A DNA stretch of 64,000 nucleotides. Origin: Sphingomonas adhaesiva (GTDB lineage: Bacteria; Pseudomonadota; Alphaproteobacteria; Sphingomonadales; Sphingomonadaceae). Position numbers and translations under genes: made by a program. Shown here piece after piece: positions 53,089 to 63,060 of the stretch. The stretch lies in the NCBI RefSeq assembly GCF_002374855.1, contig NZ_NWVC01000001.1:558001-622000 (forward strand). Reading direction: 5' to 3'. The notes below the pieces were generated by a model. It made no database searches. It had not been told where the DNA came from and saw only the letters and a list, made by a program, of their open reading frames with translations. Position 1 is the first letter of the stretch. Each line of letters opens with the position of its first letter.

Positions 53089-54579
53089 TCAGATCACCGC
53101 CTCGATCGCGAAGCGGACGCCATCCGGCTCGTAACGGATCGCGGTATCGCCGCGGACGTGGCGCCCCAGCACCCGCTCGATCATGCGCGTGCCGAAACCG
53201 GTGCGCGACGGCGGAGTCACGAGGGGGCCACCCCGCTCCGTCCAGGCGAAGAACAAGCGCCGATCCGCCCCGTCCCCCTCGATCGACCATTCCACGGACA
53301 CGGTCCCTGCCGGCACCGACAGCGCACCATATTTGATCGCATTGGTGGCCAGCTCGTGCAGCGCCATCGACAGCGCCAGCGTGATGTCGGGTGACAGCCG
53401 CACCGCCGGCCCCGTGACCTGGAACCGGTGGCCGCCGCGGTCCTTGAACGGGGCCAAAGCCCGATCGACGATGTCGCCGATCGCCGCCCCTTCGACCTCG
53501 TCGCGGATTAGCAGCTCGTGCGCCTCGCCCAGGCTGGCGATCCGGCCGGAGATGGTGGCGGTCGCATCACCCAGCGACGCGGCATCGCGCAGCGTCTGCA
53601 TCACCACCGCATTGACGGTGGCCAGCGTATTCTTGACGCGATGGGTCAGTTCGCGCGCCAGCACGGCGCGATGCTCCTCCGCGAACTTGCGATCGCTGAT
53701 GTCGATCGAAAATCCGGTCAGCGCCAGCGGGCTGCCGTCGGCGCGCCGCTGCACCTCGCCCCTTACCGTGATCCATCGCTGTTCCCCGGCGGGCGTCAGG
53801 ATCCGATAGTCGATCTGATAGGGCGCGTCGTTGTCCAGCGTATCCTGGATCGCCGCCGCCACGCGCTCGGCATCCTCGGGATGCAGCGACCGCCCGAACT
53901 CCTCATAGTCGAACGGCGCGTCGGGGGATCGCCCGAAATTGCGCTTGCAGCTGGCCGATGCGGTCAGCCGCCGCTCGGGCAGCGCCAGCGACCAGGTGCC
54001 CAGCCCGCCCGCCTCCATCGCCAGGCGCAGCTTGCTGTCCTGTTCCGCCAGATCGGCCTCGCGCTGCGCGATTTCCGCTGCCAGCGTCTCGCGATCCTGC
54101 TCCAGCTGCTGCAACCGGTGCCGCTCGATCGTCACATCCATCTGCGACGCGACGAAATAGCGTACCGTGCCGTCCTCGCCCGGCACGGGCGCGATCGCCA
54201 GACGATTCCAGAACGGCGTGCCGTCGCGCCGGTGATTGAGCAGGTCGATCTCGATCCGCTTGCGCCGCGCGATCGCGTCGCGCAACGCACCGACATCCGC
54301 CGCATCGGTCAACGGCCCCTGCATGAACCGGCAGTTGCGCCCCAGGACCTCCACCGCCGCAAACCCGGTCAGGCGCTCGAACGCGCTGTTGACGTAGATG
54401 AGCGGGGTGTCGGGAAAACCCGGATCCGCGACGACCATCGCGACCGGCGACACCTCCATCGCCACCGCCAGCGGGTCGCGCCCGTTCAGGCGCCGACGAA
54501 AGTCCTCAATCGCCGCCTGCACCTCTGGCGCCGGAGCCAACGGGCAAATCGGAAAGGGATCAAGCGGCTTACGGTCCAA
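53089..54579 (-). CDS. LOV-PAS-HWE histidine kinase, blue-light sensor (LovK-like)
   Basis: 496 residues, no membrane segment. Residues ~40-150 are a LOV domain: the photoactive Cys83 lies in GRNCRFMQG, the FMN-adduct signature, with FWNRLAIAPV and YFVASQMDVT closing the domain. A coiled segment (~152-185) leads to a second PAS_3-type domain (~186-300). The kinase is HWE/HisKA_2: phospho-His313 in ELTHRVKNTLA, N-box HELATNAIKYG, the WTERGG motif naming the family, and GFGTRMIE. Predicted to respond to blue light and pass phosphate to the single-domain regulator next to it. Confidence 0.92.
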   Translation of the reverse strand: MDRKPLDPFPICPLAPAPEVQAAIEDFRRRLNGRDPLAVAMEVSPVAMVVADPGFPDTPLIYVNSAFERLTGFAAVEVLGRNCRFMQGPLTDAADVGALRDAIARRKRIEIDLLNHRRDGTPFWNRLAIAPVPGEDGTVRYFVASQMDVTIERHRLQQLEQDRETLAAEIAQREADLAEQDSKLRLAMEAGGLGTWSLALPERRLTASASCKRNFGRSPDAPFDYEEFGRSLHPEDAERVAAAIQDTLDNDAPYQIDYRILTPAGEQRWITVRGEVQRRADGSPLALTGFSIDISDRKFAEEHRAVLARELTHRVKNTLATVNAVVMQTLRDAASLGDATATISGRIASLGEAHELLIRDEVEGAAIGDIVDRALAPFKDRGGHRFQVTGPAVRLSPDITLALSMALHELATNAIKYGALSVPAGTVSVEWSIEGDGADRRLFFAWTERGGPLVTPPSRTGFGTRMIERVLGRHVRGDTAIRYEPDGVRFAIEAVI

Positions 54580-54651
54580 AGCGTGTCACATCTAGGCGAC
54601 CGATCCGCCCCCCGCAATCTAGATTGGCAACCCAAATGGAACGATTGCGGC

Positions 54652-56280
54652 TCACGCTACCCCCGTCGGGCCATCGATCACCTGCCGCACCTTCGTTGCC
54701 AACTCGGCGCGCTTGTACGGTTTCTGGATCAGGTCGAACTCGGCACCGCGCGCATCGACACGCTCGATCGAGGATTCGGCATAGCCGGTGGTCAGCAGCA
54801 CGCGCATCCGCGGGCGCCGCCGCCGCACCTCGCGCGCCAGCATGACGCCATTGACCCCGCCCGGCATGATCAGATCGCTGAACAGCAGGTCGACATGCGG
54901 CGTGCCATCCAGCAGCGCGAGCGCATCGTCGGCGTTGCCGGCGCGCAGCACGGAATAGCCGAATTCGCTCAGCACCGTCTCGGCGTAATCGGCGACGTCG
55001 GGCTGATCCTCCACCACCAGGATCGTCTCGTTGCCGCGCTTGTCGGCCAGCCCGCGCGCAGACTGCGAGCCGCGCGGCTCGACCTTCGCATCCTCGCACG
55101 GGAACAGCATGCGGACGCTCGTCCCCTCGCCTTCCACCGATTCGATGCGCAGCGCCCCGCCGGACTGTTTCATGAAGCCATAGACCATCGACAGCCCCAA
55201 TCCGGTGCCCTTGCCCTGGTCCTTGGTGGTGAAGAACGGCTCGGTCACGCGCCGCAGCACCTCCGGCGACATGCCGACGCCCCGATCGGTCACGGTGACC
55301 ATGACGTATTCGCCGGGCGCCATCTCCCCGAACCCTTCGTCGCCGGCGCGTACCGTCACCCCGTCGACGCCGATCGAGACGACGCCGCCGTCGGGCATCG
55401 CATCGCGCGCATTCAGCAGGATGTTGATGATCGCCAGTTCGGCCTGCGTCGGGTCGATCCGCGCGTTGCAGGTGGCCGCGCGATGTTCGATCTCCACGCG
55501 CACGGTGCCGCCGGCGGTCCGTTCGATCAGCGGGCGCAGCTCGTCAATCATGTCGACCAGATTGACGATCCGCCCCTGCAGCTTCTGCTTGCGCGAAAAC
55601 GCCAGCAGCTGCTGCGTCAGGGTCGCGCCGCGCTCCGCGGCCTGCAACACCGCGCGCATCGCCCGCGCCGCCTTCTTCCGGTCGAACGCCTCGCCATGTT
55701 CCAGGTTGTTGAGCACGACATCGCTGAACCCCTGGATCACGGTCAGCAGATTGTTGAAATCATGCGCCACCCCCCCGGTCAGCTGGCCGACCGCCTCCAT
55801 CTTCTGCGCCTGGCGCAACGCATCCTCGGCATCGCGGCGGCGCGTGACGTCCAGCTGCGAGGCGAAGAAGTAGATCAGCTTGTCGTCACCGTCATAGACC
55901 GGCGAGATGAACAGCGCGTTCCAGAACGCCGCGCCGTTCTTCTTGTAGTTCAGGATCTCGACCGACGTCTCGCGCCGCTCGGCCACGGCCTGCCGCACCT
56001 CGTCGATGGTTTCCGGGTCGGTGTCCGGCCCCTGCAACATGCGGCAATTGCGGCCGATCAGCTCGTCCCAGCCGTACCCCGTCAGCGTCATGAAGGCGGG
56101 ATTGGCGAATACGATCGGATTGTCCGCCAGATTGGGATCGGTGACGATCATCGGCATCCGCGTCGTCTTGACCGCGGCGAAGAAGATCGCGTTGCTGTCA
56201 TCCGCCATGTCGTGGTTGGCGCCGCGCTTCAAGTGGGGTGGAGGGCCGCCCTGCGGCTTTTCCGGCGTCTGGCTGCTCAT
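54652..56280 (-). CDS. LOV hybrid histidine kinase with C-terminal receiver
   Basis: 542 residues. LOV domain at ~30-150 with photoactive Cys79 in GRNCRMLQG and YFFASQLDVT; HisKA with His173 in GGVAHDFNNLL; HATPase with ARDAMPDGG, DRGVGM and GTGLGLSMV; and a receiver at ~418-535 with Asp469 (LLFSDLIMPGG) and Lys520 (IQKPY). This LOV-kinase-receiver order is known from the Pseudomonas syringae bacteriophytochrome-linked LOV-HK. It is the first of three co-oriented genes, 72 bases before the second LOV kinase. A later start (Met25) would still keep the LOV domain. Confidence 0.92.
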   Translation of the reverse strand: MSSQTPEKPQGGPPPHLKRGANHDMADDSNAIFFAAVKTTRMPMIVTDPNLADNPIVFANPAFMTLTGYGWDELIGRNCRMLQGPDTDPETIDEVRQAVAERRETSVEILNYKKNGAAFWNALFISPVYDGDDKLIYFFASQLDVTRRRDAEDALRQAQKMEAVGQLTGGVAHDFNNLLTVIQGFSDVVLNNLEHGEAFDRKKAARAMRAVLQAAERGATLTQQLLAFSRKQKLQGRIVNLVDMIDELRPLIERTAGGTVRVEIEHRAATCNARIDPTQAELAIINILLNARDAMPDGGVVSIGVDGVTVRAGDEGFGEMAPGEYVMVTVTDRGVGMSPEVLRRVTEPFFTTKDQGKGTGLGLSMVYGFMKQSGGALRIESVEGEGTSVRMLFPCEDAKVEPRGSQSARGLADKRGNETILVVEDQPDVADYAETVLSEFGYSVLRAGNADDALALLDGTPHVDLLFSDLIMPGGVNGVMLAREVRRRRPRMRVLLTTGYAESSIERVDARGAEFDLIQKPYKRAELATKVRQVIDGPTGVA

Positions 56281-56362
56281 CGTACCCCATGTTGCGGCGG
56301 CGCGAGGCGTAGACGAGCCTTCTCCCCCGCCGCTAAAACGTCAGCGCGCTGCCATCGTTCCG

Positions 56363-57220
56363 TCAGTCGGTGAACACCACCGTCTTTGCGCCGTTCAGCA
56401 ACACCCGGTCGGCCAGATGGTATCGGACGGCGCGCGCCAGCACCCGCCGTTCGATGTCGCGCCCCTTGCGCACCAGCGTTTCGGGGGAATCGGCATGGGT
56501 CACCGGCTCCACGTCCTGCGCGATGATCGGCCCCTCATCCAGGTCGGCGGTGACGTAGTGGGCGGTCGCGCCGATCATCTTCACGCCGCGCGCATGCGCC
56601 TGGTGATAGGGCTTGGCGCCCTTGAACCCGGGCAGGAAGCTGTGGTGGATGTTGATGCACCGCCCCGACAGGAACGCCGCCAGATCGTCCGACAGGATCT
56701 GCATGTAGCGCGCCAGCACGACCAGTTCGGCGCCGCTGTCGGTCACGATCTCCTTGATCCGCGCTTCCTGCGCCCCCTTCGTATCGGGCGTCACCGGCAG
56801 GTGATGGAACGGGATATCGCCCAGCTCCAGCCCTTCCAGCGCGGCACGCGGATGGTTGGAGATGACGCCCGCCACCTCCATCGGCAGCTCTCCGATGCGG
56901 TGTCGATACAGAAGGTCGGCCAGGCAATGGTCGAACTTCGACACCAGGATCAGCACCCGTCGCGGCACGTCGGCGCGGCGGATCGCCAAGAGCATCGCGC
57001 CACGGTCCGCCACCGCGCCGAACCGCTCGATCAGCGGCGCCAGCGCGTCGCCGGGCAGCATGAAGCGCACGCGCATGAAGAAGCGCCCGGTCTCGGCATC
57101 CTCGAACTGCGCGGCCTCAAGGATGTTGCCCCCCGCCTCGAACAGCATGCCGGTCACGCGCGCGACGATCCCCGGCTGGTCCGGGCAGGACAGGGTCAGG
57201 ATGTGGGGGATGCCGCTCAC
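56363..57220 (-). CDS. purU: formyltetrahydrofolate deformylase PurU
   Basis: 285 residues: an N-terminal ACT domain ([20 protein letters not shown]) and a C-terminal formyl-transfer fold with the catalytic [19 protein letters not shown] and [15 protein letters not shown]. PurU hydrolyses 10-formyl-THF to formate and THF, balancing one-carbon pools; ACT suggests control by glycine or methionine as in E. coli. It stands alone; an ATG near 57220 starts the ACT domain directly. Confidence 0.95.
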   Translation of the reverse strand: MSGIPHILTLSCPDQPGIVARVTGMLFEAGGNILEAAQFEDAETGRFFMRVRFMLPGDALAPLIERFGAVADRGAMLLAIRRADVPRRVLILVSKFDHCLADLLYRHRIGELPMEVAGVISNHPRAALEGLELGDIPFHHLPVTPDTKGAQEARIKEIVTDSGAELVVLARYMQILSDDLAAFLSGRCINIHHSFLPGFKGAKPYHQAHARGVKMIGATAHYVTADLDEGPIIAQDVEPVTHADSPETLVRKGRDIERRVLARAVRYHLADRVLLNGAKTVVFTD

Positions 57221-57863
57221 TCGCTCGATCCGCTTGCTGACGATGGCCGGCGCCCCGGCCCGCCGCCCGACATGGGCGCGCGGCGACGCCTATGCGCGAA
57301 GACGGGGGAACGCAACCGACACACCGCCCGCCCCGCCCCGCTCGCCAGCCGGCAGCGTATGTTGCCGATCATGATGAACGCGGGTGGTGAACGCGCTTCT
57401 TGCGCAATCGATCGACATCGCGGAACCCGCGCGCGTGTCGGAGTCGCCGTCCCGGCTGCCCGCCCTACCCGAAGAACGCCGGTTTTCCGTTGGGTTTGGC
57501 ACCCTTAGCCTAAAGTCTAATGATCGACGTCAGGACTTGCAGGGGCTGCGCAAGGCGTAAACCGAAGGTCGCCACACGTATTAATACCTACGCGCCGACA
57601 ACTGCTCTGTTACCACATTTCCCTATCCCGGGGTGCACGGGCCGAATGGAGGAGCCAGGGTTTCCCGACCCCCTGCATCTCCACCGGACATCGGATGGTC
57701 AGCAGGGCGCAGGACGTCGCCGCTTGATGGGCCATTGGAACGCGAATGCCGGCTGAGCCGGCGCAACTCGATCGACCGTCGTGCGGGGGGCGCGGCGGAT
57801 GGAACGGGCTTCGACGTCGCGGGGATCACCGCGGGGTCAAGTCGCATCGAAGGATTGTCGAAC
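57221..57863. other. non-coding region upstream of the chemotaxis operon
   Basis: About 640 bases between divergent purU and the STAS gene. I see no credible gene: open frames of 70-80 codons have no family features or good ribosome binding sites. It is less GC-rich around 57505-57625 and probably carries the purU and che promoters, but I cannot place them with confidence. Confidence 0.5.
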
Positions 57864-58178
57864 ATGTCGATCACTACGGTGACCGCGGCGGAGGACCTGT
57901 GTCTTCCGACGATCGGTACGCTGGCCGCCGAACTGACGGACGCGCTGAACAACGGCGATCCGGTCCGGCTGGACCTGTCCGCCGCTGCCGCGCCGGACCT
58001 CAGCGTGCTGCAACTGGTGGAATCGGCGCGCAGCACCGCCGCCGCTGAGCAGCGCGATTTCGCCTTGGCCGCGCCGGCGAACGCCACGGTGGCCGCGCTG
58101 CTGGACCGCGCCGGCTTCCTCACCGCCCTTTCCGACGATGACCGTCGCTTCTGGTTCCACGGAGATACCGAGCAATGA
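57864..58178 (+). CDS. STAS-domain protein of the chemotaxis operon
   Basis: 104 residues with a STAS-like fold: a strand (DLCLPTIGTL), helix (AELTDALNNG), strand VRLDLSAAAA, then DLSVLQLVESA in place of the usual SSGLQ loop. STAS proteins act as anti-sigma-factor antagonists or partners; the role here is unknown but it is the first gene of a che operon. ATG 57864 follows GAAGGA; stop overlaps cheY by 4 bases. Confidence 0.8.
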   Translation: MSITTVTAAEDLCLPTIGTLAAELTDALNNGDPVRLDLSAAAAPDLSVLQLVESARSTAAAEQRDFALAAPANATVAALLDRAGFLTALSDDDRRFWFHGDTEQ

Positions 58179-58543
58179 CCGCTTCCATCCTTACCGTCGA
58201 TGACAGCGCCAGCCTGCGCATGGCGATCCGCATCGCCCTGTCGGGCGCGGGCTATGCCGTGACGGAGGCATCCGATGGCGCCGAGGGCCTGGCGAAGGCG
58301 ACGGCGCAGCGGTTCGACCTGATCGTCACCGACCTGAACATGCCGAACATGGACGGGCTGGAGATGATCCGCGCGCTGCGCCAGCAGCCCGCACAGGCCG
58401 GCATCCCGATCATCTTCCTGACCACCGAGTCGGACGATGCGATGAAGGCGCAGGCCAAGGCCGCGGGCGCCACCGGCTGGCTGGTGAAGCCGTTCCAGGC
58501 CGAACAGCTGATCCGCGTCGCGCAGAAGGTGCTGGCACGGTGA
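58175..58543 (+). CDS. cheY: chemotaxis response regulator CheY
   Basis: 122-residue receiver: Asp9-Asp10 (LTVDDSAS), phospho-Asp53 (IVTDLNMPNMDG), Thr in FLTTESDD, Lys105 in LVKPF. Phosphorylated by CheA, it signals to the flagellar motor. Sits between the STAS gene and cheA, with ATGA and GTGA overlaps. Confidence 0.94.
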   Translation: MTASILTVDDSASLRMAIRIALSGAGYAVTEASDGAEGLAKATAQRFDLIVTDLNMPNMDGLEMIRALRQQPAQAGIPIIFLTTESDDAMKAQAKAAGATGWLVKPFQAEQLIRVAQKVLAR

Positions 58544-60510
58544 GCGAGGATCCCACAGCAGCCTTCCGCATCGAGGCGGGCGAGCTTCTCGAACAGGTCG
58601 AACAGGGCCTGCTCGACCTGCGCGACAACCTCAGCGACATGGGCCTCGTCAACGCGGTGTTCCGCGGGCTTCACACGCTGAAGGGTTCGGGCGCGATGTT
58701 CGGGTTCGATGCCCTGGCGGGCTTCACCCATCATTGCGAAACCGCGTTCGACCGCGTCCGCAAGGGCGACGTGCGCGCAACGCCCGATCTGGTCGACGTC
58801 ATCCTGTCGGCGGGCGATCACATGCGCGCGCTGGTCGAAGGCGACGCGCCCGAAGCGACCGGCCAGGCGATCCTGTCCCGGCTTGCCGCCGCGGTCGATG
58901 CCGCCGCGGGCGGCGGCAGCGCCCCCGCCCCTGCCCCGGCCGCCCCGGCGAAGAAGGGCTGGAAACTGTCGTTCCGCCTGCCGGCCGATGCGATGGCGAA
59001 CGGCACCAACCCGCTGGCGCTCCTCGACGAACTGCGCGCGCTGGGCGAAACGACCATCGTCGCGCGCACCGACGCGGTGCCGCCGCTGGCCGACCTGGTG
59101 CCCAACCACTGCCTGATCGGCTGGGACTGCACGCTGATCGGCGACATCTCGCACGACGCGATCGAGGACGTGTTTCTGTTCGTCATGGACGACATGGAGA
59201 TCACAATCGAGCCGCTGGCGGTCGAGGATGCGGGCGCGGATGCCGATCCGGTCGCACAGGTCGCGGTCGAGGCTGCCGTCGCCGCCCCCGTGGCCGCAAA
59301 CGATCAGCAGGACCGCCGCGCCGCCACCCGCACCCAGGGCGAGCATGTCCGCGTCCCCGCCGAGCGCCTCGACGAACTGATGGATCGCGTCGGCGAACTC
59401 GTCATTGCGCAGAGCCGGCTGTCGCAGCTCGCGCACCACGGCAACGACCTGTCGCTGCGGTCGGTGTCGGAGGAGATCGAGCGGCTGGCGGGCGAGATGC
59501 GCGATACCATGATGGTGCTGCGCATGGTCCCGGTTTCGACGCTGTTCGGCCGCTTCCGCCGCCTGATCCTCGATCTGGCCAACGAAACCGGCAAGGCGAT
59601 CGAGCTGGTGACCGAGGGCGAGACGACCGAGGTCGACAAGACCGTGATCGAACGGTTGTTCGACCCGCTGGTCCACATCATCCGCAACTCGTGCGACCAC
59701 GGCCTGGAAAAGGCCGAGGACCGGATCGCCGCGGGCAAGCCCGCCAGCGGCCTCATCCGCCTCAGCGCGCACCAGGCCGGCGGCGAGGTGCTCATCACCA
59801 TCACCGACGACGGCCGCGGCATCGACCGCGAGCGTGTGCGGGCGAAGGCGGAGGCCAACGGCCTGATCCAGCCCGGGCAGGTGGTGAGCGAAGACGAACT
59901 GCTCGGCATGATCTTCCATCCCGGCTTCTCGACCGCGGCGCAGGTGACCAACCTGTCCGGGCGCGGTGTCGGCATGGACGTGGTGAAGCGCACCATCGAA
60001 AGCCTGCGCGGCTCGATCGACGTCAAGAGCGTGGCGGGCCAGGGTTCCACCATCACGCTGCGCATTCCGCTGACGCTGGCGATCATCGAAGGGCTGCTCG
60101 TGCGTGTCGGCGAGGGGCGCTACGTCATTCCGCTCGCCGCGGTCGAGGAATGCCTGGAGCTGTCGCTCGAGGAGGATCTGCGTTCGCGCGGGCGCAGCAT
60201 CATCACGCTGCGCGAACGGCTGATCCCGTTCCTTCGCCTTCGCGACCTGTTCGTCACCGGGACCAAGCCGGACACCTACCAGAAGATCGTCGTCGTCGGC
60301 ACCGGCGCGGAGCGCGTCGGACTGGTCGTCGACCAGATCATCGGCAACCACCAGACCGTCATCAAGGCGATGTCGCCGCTGCACCGCAACGTCGCGTCCT
60401 TCGCCGGGGCGACCATCCTGGGCGACGGCTCGGTTGCCCTGATCCTCGACATCGCCCAGCTCGTTGCGCTCGGCCAGCCCAGGGAGGAGCGGCGCATCGC
60501 CGCTGCGTAA
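58540..60510 (+). CDS. cheA: chemotaxis histidine kinase CheA
   Basis: 656 residues. P1/HPt with phospho-His45 (GLHTLKGSGAMFGF); a linker; P2-like region (~145-225); P3 dimerisation (~268-330, VPAERLDELMDRVGELVIAQ); P4 ATPase with HIIRNSCDHGLEKAEDR, DDGRGID and GRGVGMDVV; P5 CheW-like end (VRVGEGRYVIPLAAVEECLE). Starts at GTG overlapping the cheY stop. Confidence 0.96.
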   Translation: MSEDPTAAFRIEAGELLEQVEQGLLDLRDNLSDMGLVNAVFRGLHTLKGSGAMFGFDALAGFTHHCETAFDRVRKGDVRATPDLVDVILSAGDHMRALVEGDAPEATGQAILSRLAAAVDAAAGGGSAPAPAPAAPAKKGWKLSFRLPADAMANGTNPLALLDELRALGETTIVARTDAVPPLADLVPNHCLIGWDCTLIGDISHDAIEDVFLFVMDDMEITIEPLAVEDAGADADPVAQVAVEAAVAAPVAANDQQDRRAATRTQGEHVRVPAERLDELMDRVGELVIAQSRLSQLAHHGNDLSLRSVSEEIERLAGEMRDTMMVLRMVPVSTLFGRFRRLILDLANETGKAIELVTEGETTEVDKTVIERLFDPLVHIIRNSCDHGLEKAEDRIAAGKPASGLIRLSAHQAGGEVLITITDDGRGIDRERVRAKAEANGLIQPGQVVSEDELLGMIFHPGFSTAAQVTNLSGRGVGMDVVKRTIESLRGSIDVKSVAGQGSTITLRIPLTLAIIEGLLVRVGEGRYVIPLAAVEECLELSLEEDLRSRGRSIITLRERLIPFLRLRDLFVTGTKPDTYQKIVVVGTGAERVGLVVDQIIGNHQTVIKAMSPLHRNVASFAGATILGDGSVALILDIAQLVALGQPREERRIAAA

Positions 60511-60514
60511 GCCT

Positions 60515-61018
60515 ATGCCGTATCACAAGATTCCCAACTGGACGCCGGAACAGGGGCTGGAGGTGCTGACCTTCGGCCTGGGCGGCGAAACCTTCGCCCT
60601 CGAGGCGGGCATCGTGCGCGAGATCCTCGACGTCATGCCGCTGACCCAGGTGCCCGGCGCCGACGAGATGGCTGCGGCGGTCATCAACTTCCGCGGCCGC
60701 ATCGTGCCGCACGCCGACCTGCGGGTGTCGTTCGGGATGGACCGGCACAGCACCACTGCCGACAGCCGCATCATCGTCATCGAGCTGGAGCTGGACGGCA
60801 ATCCCACGCTGATCGGGCTGGCCGCGGACCGGGTCAACGAGGTCACCGTCCTCCACGCGCTGGATGCGGAAGAGCCGCCGGTGATCGGCATCCGCTGGCC
60901 GCGCGAACACATCCGCTGCCTGGTCCGGCGCGAGGGCGACGTCGTCGTTCTGCCGGACCTGCCCCACCTGTTCGCGCGCCTCACCGGCAACAGCGCCGAA
61001 CCCGCCACGCTGCATTGA
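60515..61018 (+). CDS. cheW: chemotaxis coupling protein CheW
   Basis: 167 residues. CheW fold with [40 protein letters not shown] and [12 protein letters not shown]. Links CheA to chemoreceptors. ATG 60515 is 4 bases after the cheA stop; upstream extension overlaps cheA and is not conserved. Confidence 0.94.
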   Translation: MPYHKIPNWTPEQGLEVLTFGLGGETFALEAGIVREILDVMPLTQVPGADEMAAAVINFRGRIVPHADLRVSFGMDRHSTTADSRIIVIELELDGNPTLIGLAADRVNEVTVLHALDAEEPPVIGIRWPREHIRCLVRREGDVVVLPDLPHLFARLTGNSAEPATLH

Positions 61019-61046
61019 ACCGATAATTCCCGGAGAGGATGCTTCC

Positions 61047-62975
61047 ATGCGCTTCCACGTTTCCCTGAAAGGCTCGTCCCACGTCGACGTCGCGACCAGC
61101 GAGATCCGCCGGCTCCAGCGTGCTCACGCGGGCGGCGACACCAGCCAGCGCGCCGACCTGTCCTTCGCGACCGGGCCGATCCGCGACCTGCTGATGTCGG
61201 TGAACGAGCTGCTTGACGGCACGGCGGTGCCGGCGGCCGACTTCACCAAGGGGCTGGTGCGCATGACGGCCGAGCACGACCGGGGCGACATCGACGCCGT
61301 ATTGCCGGTCGAGGCCTTCCACGGCGACCTCGCGGTGGCGGCCCGTGCCGTCAACGACCTGGTCGGCAGCCACATTGCGGTGAAGAAGCAGGCAATGGCC
61401 TGCATCAGGCAGTTCGGCGAGGGCGACTTCGACGCCCCGATGGAGCAGCTGCCGGGCAAGAAGGCGTTCATTAACGACACGATCGAACAGCTGCGCAGCA
61501 ACCTGAAGGGGTTGATCGCGGAGATGAACCTCATGTCGGCCGAGCATGACAAGGGCGACATCGACGTGTTCGTGCCGGTCGACCGCTTCCGCGGCGACTT
61601 CGCCGTGATGGCGAAGGGGCTGAACCTCATGGTCGCCAACCACATCGCCGCGAAGAAGAAGGCGATGGCCTGCATCAAGCAGTTCGGCGAGGGCGACTTC
61701 GACGCCCCGATGGAACAGCTGCCGGGCAAGAAGGCGTTCATCAACGACACGATCGAGCTGCTGCGCGCGAACTTCAAATCGATCATCGGCGAAATCCAGC
61801 GCCTGATCGACGCCTCCACCGCCGGGCGCCTCAGCGAGCGCGGCGACGCCGCCCGCTTCCAGGGCGACTTCGGCCATGTGATCGGGGGCATCAACGGGAT
61901 GCTCGATGCGATCCTGCTGCCGATCGGCGAGGGCAATCGCGTCCTCGACCTCGTCAGCACCGGATCGCTGCTGGAGCGCGTCGAGATCGACTGCGAGGGC
62001 GATCACCGCCGGATGAAGGATGCGATCAACAACCTAGTCGACAATCTGACCGGCTTCGCCGCCAACGTCGCCGCTGCCGCAGAGCAAGTCGCCGACGGCA
62101 GCCAGCAGCTGTCGAGCGCCTCCGAACAGGTGTCGGGCGGCGCGACCGAGCAGGCCGCGGCGGCAGAGGAAGCGTCCGCCTCGATGGAAGAGATGGCCGC
62201 CAACATCAAGCAGAACGCCGACAACGCCAGTCAGACCGAAAAAATCGCCCGCCAGTCGTCGCAGGACGCCGAACAGAGCGGCGTCGCCGTGCAGAAAGCG
62301 GTCGTCGCGATGCGCACCATCGCCGAGAAGATCGGCATCGTGCAGGAAATCGCGCGGCAGACCGATCTGCTGGCGCTCAATGCGGCGGTCGAGGCGGCGC
62401 GTGCCGGTGAGCATGGCCGCGGTTTCGCGGTCGTCGCCGCCGAGGTCCGCAAGCTGGCCGAACGCAGCCAGAGCGCCGCATCGGAGATCAGCGGCATGTC
62501 GTCCGACACCGTCGCCGCCGCGACCGAGGCCGGTGAAATGCTGTCCCGGCTGGTCCCCGACATCCGCCGCACCGCCGAGCTGGTGTCCGAGATCAGCGCC
62601 GCCTGCCGCGAACAGGATATCGGCGCCAGCCAGATCAACGAGGCGATCCAGCAGCTGGACCAGGTGACGCAGCAGAACGCATCCGCCTCCGAGCAGATTT
62701 CGTCGACGTCCAGCGAACTGGCCGGCCGCGCCGAAGAGCTTCAGGAAAGCATCGCCTTCTTCCGCGTCGCGCAGGACGTCCGCCCGGCCGCCGCGAAGCC
62801 GGCGGTGCGCAAGCCCGCCGCCAAGCCGGCCGCCGCGCCCAAGGCCGCGCCGAAGAAGCGCCCGGTTCGTCCGAACTCGGTCATCGACCAGCAGAACCGC
62901 GCCCGCGGCTTCGCGCTCGATCTCGATAGCGGCGGGCCGGACGGCGAGGACGCCGATTTCGGCCGCGCTGCCTGA
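61047..62975 (+). CDS. soluble methyl-accepting chemoreceptor with tandem HAMP-like repeats
   Basis: 642 residues without a membrane segment, so a cytoplasmic receptor. Residues ~50-345 form a chain of HAMP-like units, including two nearly identical copies of a ~35-residue segment 90 residues apart ([20 protein letters not shown] and [20 protein letters not shown]). The MCP signalling hairpin follows (~345-575) with tip [27 protein letters not shown]-type sequence intact. The tail is Ala/Pro/Lys-rich (~590-620). No separate sensor domain is obvious; sensing may lie in the repeats. GGAGAGGATG precedes the ATG. Confidence 0.93.
   Translation: MRFHVSLKGSSHVDVATSEIRRLQRAHAGGDTSQRADLSFATGPIRDLLMSVNELLDGTAVPAADFTKGLVRMTAEHDRGDIDAVLPVEAFHGDLAVAARAVNDLVGSHIAVKKQAMACIRQFGEGDFDAPMEQLPGKKAFINDTIEQLRSNLKGLIAEMNLMSAEHDKGDIDVFVPVDRFRGDFAVMAKGLNLMVANHIAAKKKAMACIKQFGEGDFDAPMEQLPGKKAFINDTIELLRANFKSIIGEIQRLIDASTAGRLSERGDAARFQGDFGHVIGGINGMLDAILLPIGEGNRVLDLVSTGSLLERVEIDCEGDHRRMKDAINNLVDNLTGFAANVAAAAEQVADGSQQLSSASEQVSGGATEQAAAAEEASASMEEMAANIKQNADNASQTEKIARQSSQDAEQSGVAVQKAVVAMRTIAEKIGIVQEIARQTDLLALNAAVEAARAGEHGRGFAVVAAEVRKLAERSQSAASEISGMSSDTVAAATEAGEMLSRLVPDIRRTAELVSEISAACREQDIGASQINEAIQQLDQVTQQNASASEQISSTSSELAGRAEELQESIAFFRVAQDVRPAAAKPAVRKPAAKPAAAPKAAPKKRPVRPNSVIDQQNRARGFALDLDSGGPDGEDADFGRAA
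61395..61775 (+). repeat. near-identical internal direct repeat, 270-bp period, in the chemoreceptor gene
   Basis: The segment starting ATGGCCTGCATC at 61395 recurs at 61665. Over the best ~95 bases the copies differ at only a few positions (such as AGG/AAG, GAG/GAA and ATT/ATC), most of them silent. The weaker intervening part also repeats ([19 protein letters not shown] resembles [19 protein letters not shown]), so the whole 90-residue unit was duplicated. Confidence 0.9.
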
Positions 62976-63060
62976 CCATATCCATCCCGCGGCACCATCA
63001 CCGCCGCGATCATCCACACCCGGTCGACATATCGACCCATCCCCGGGGGGGGAACTGACA

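Noticed and set aside
53089-56280. Ordinary PAS kinases without light sensing
   Set aside because: Both carry the exact LOV Cys motif within the right sequence surroundings, which non-LOV PAS domains lack.
57520-57756. 78-codon frame upstream of the STAS gene
   Set aside because: No ribosome binding site, no recognisable features, composition unlike neighbouring genes.
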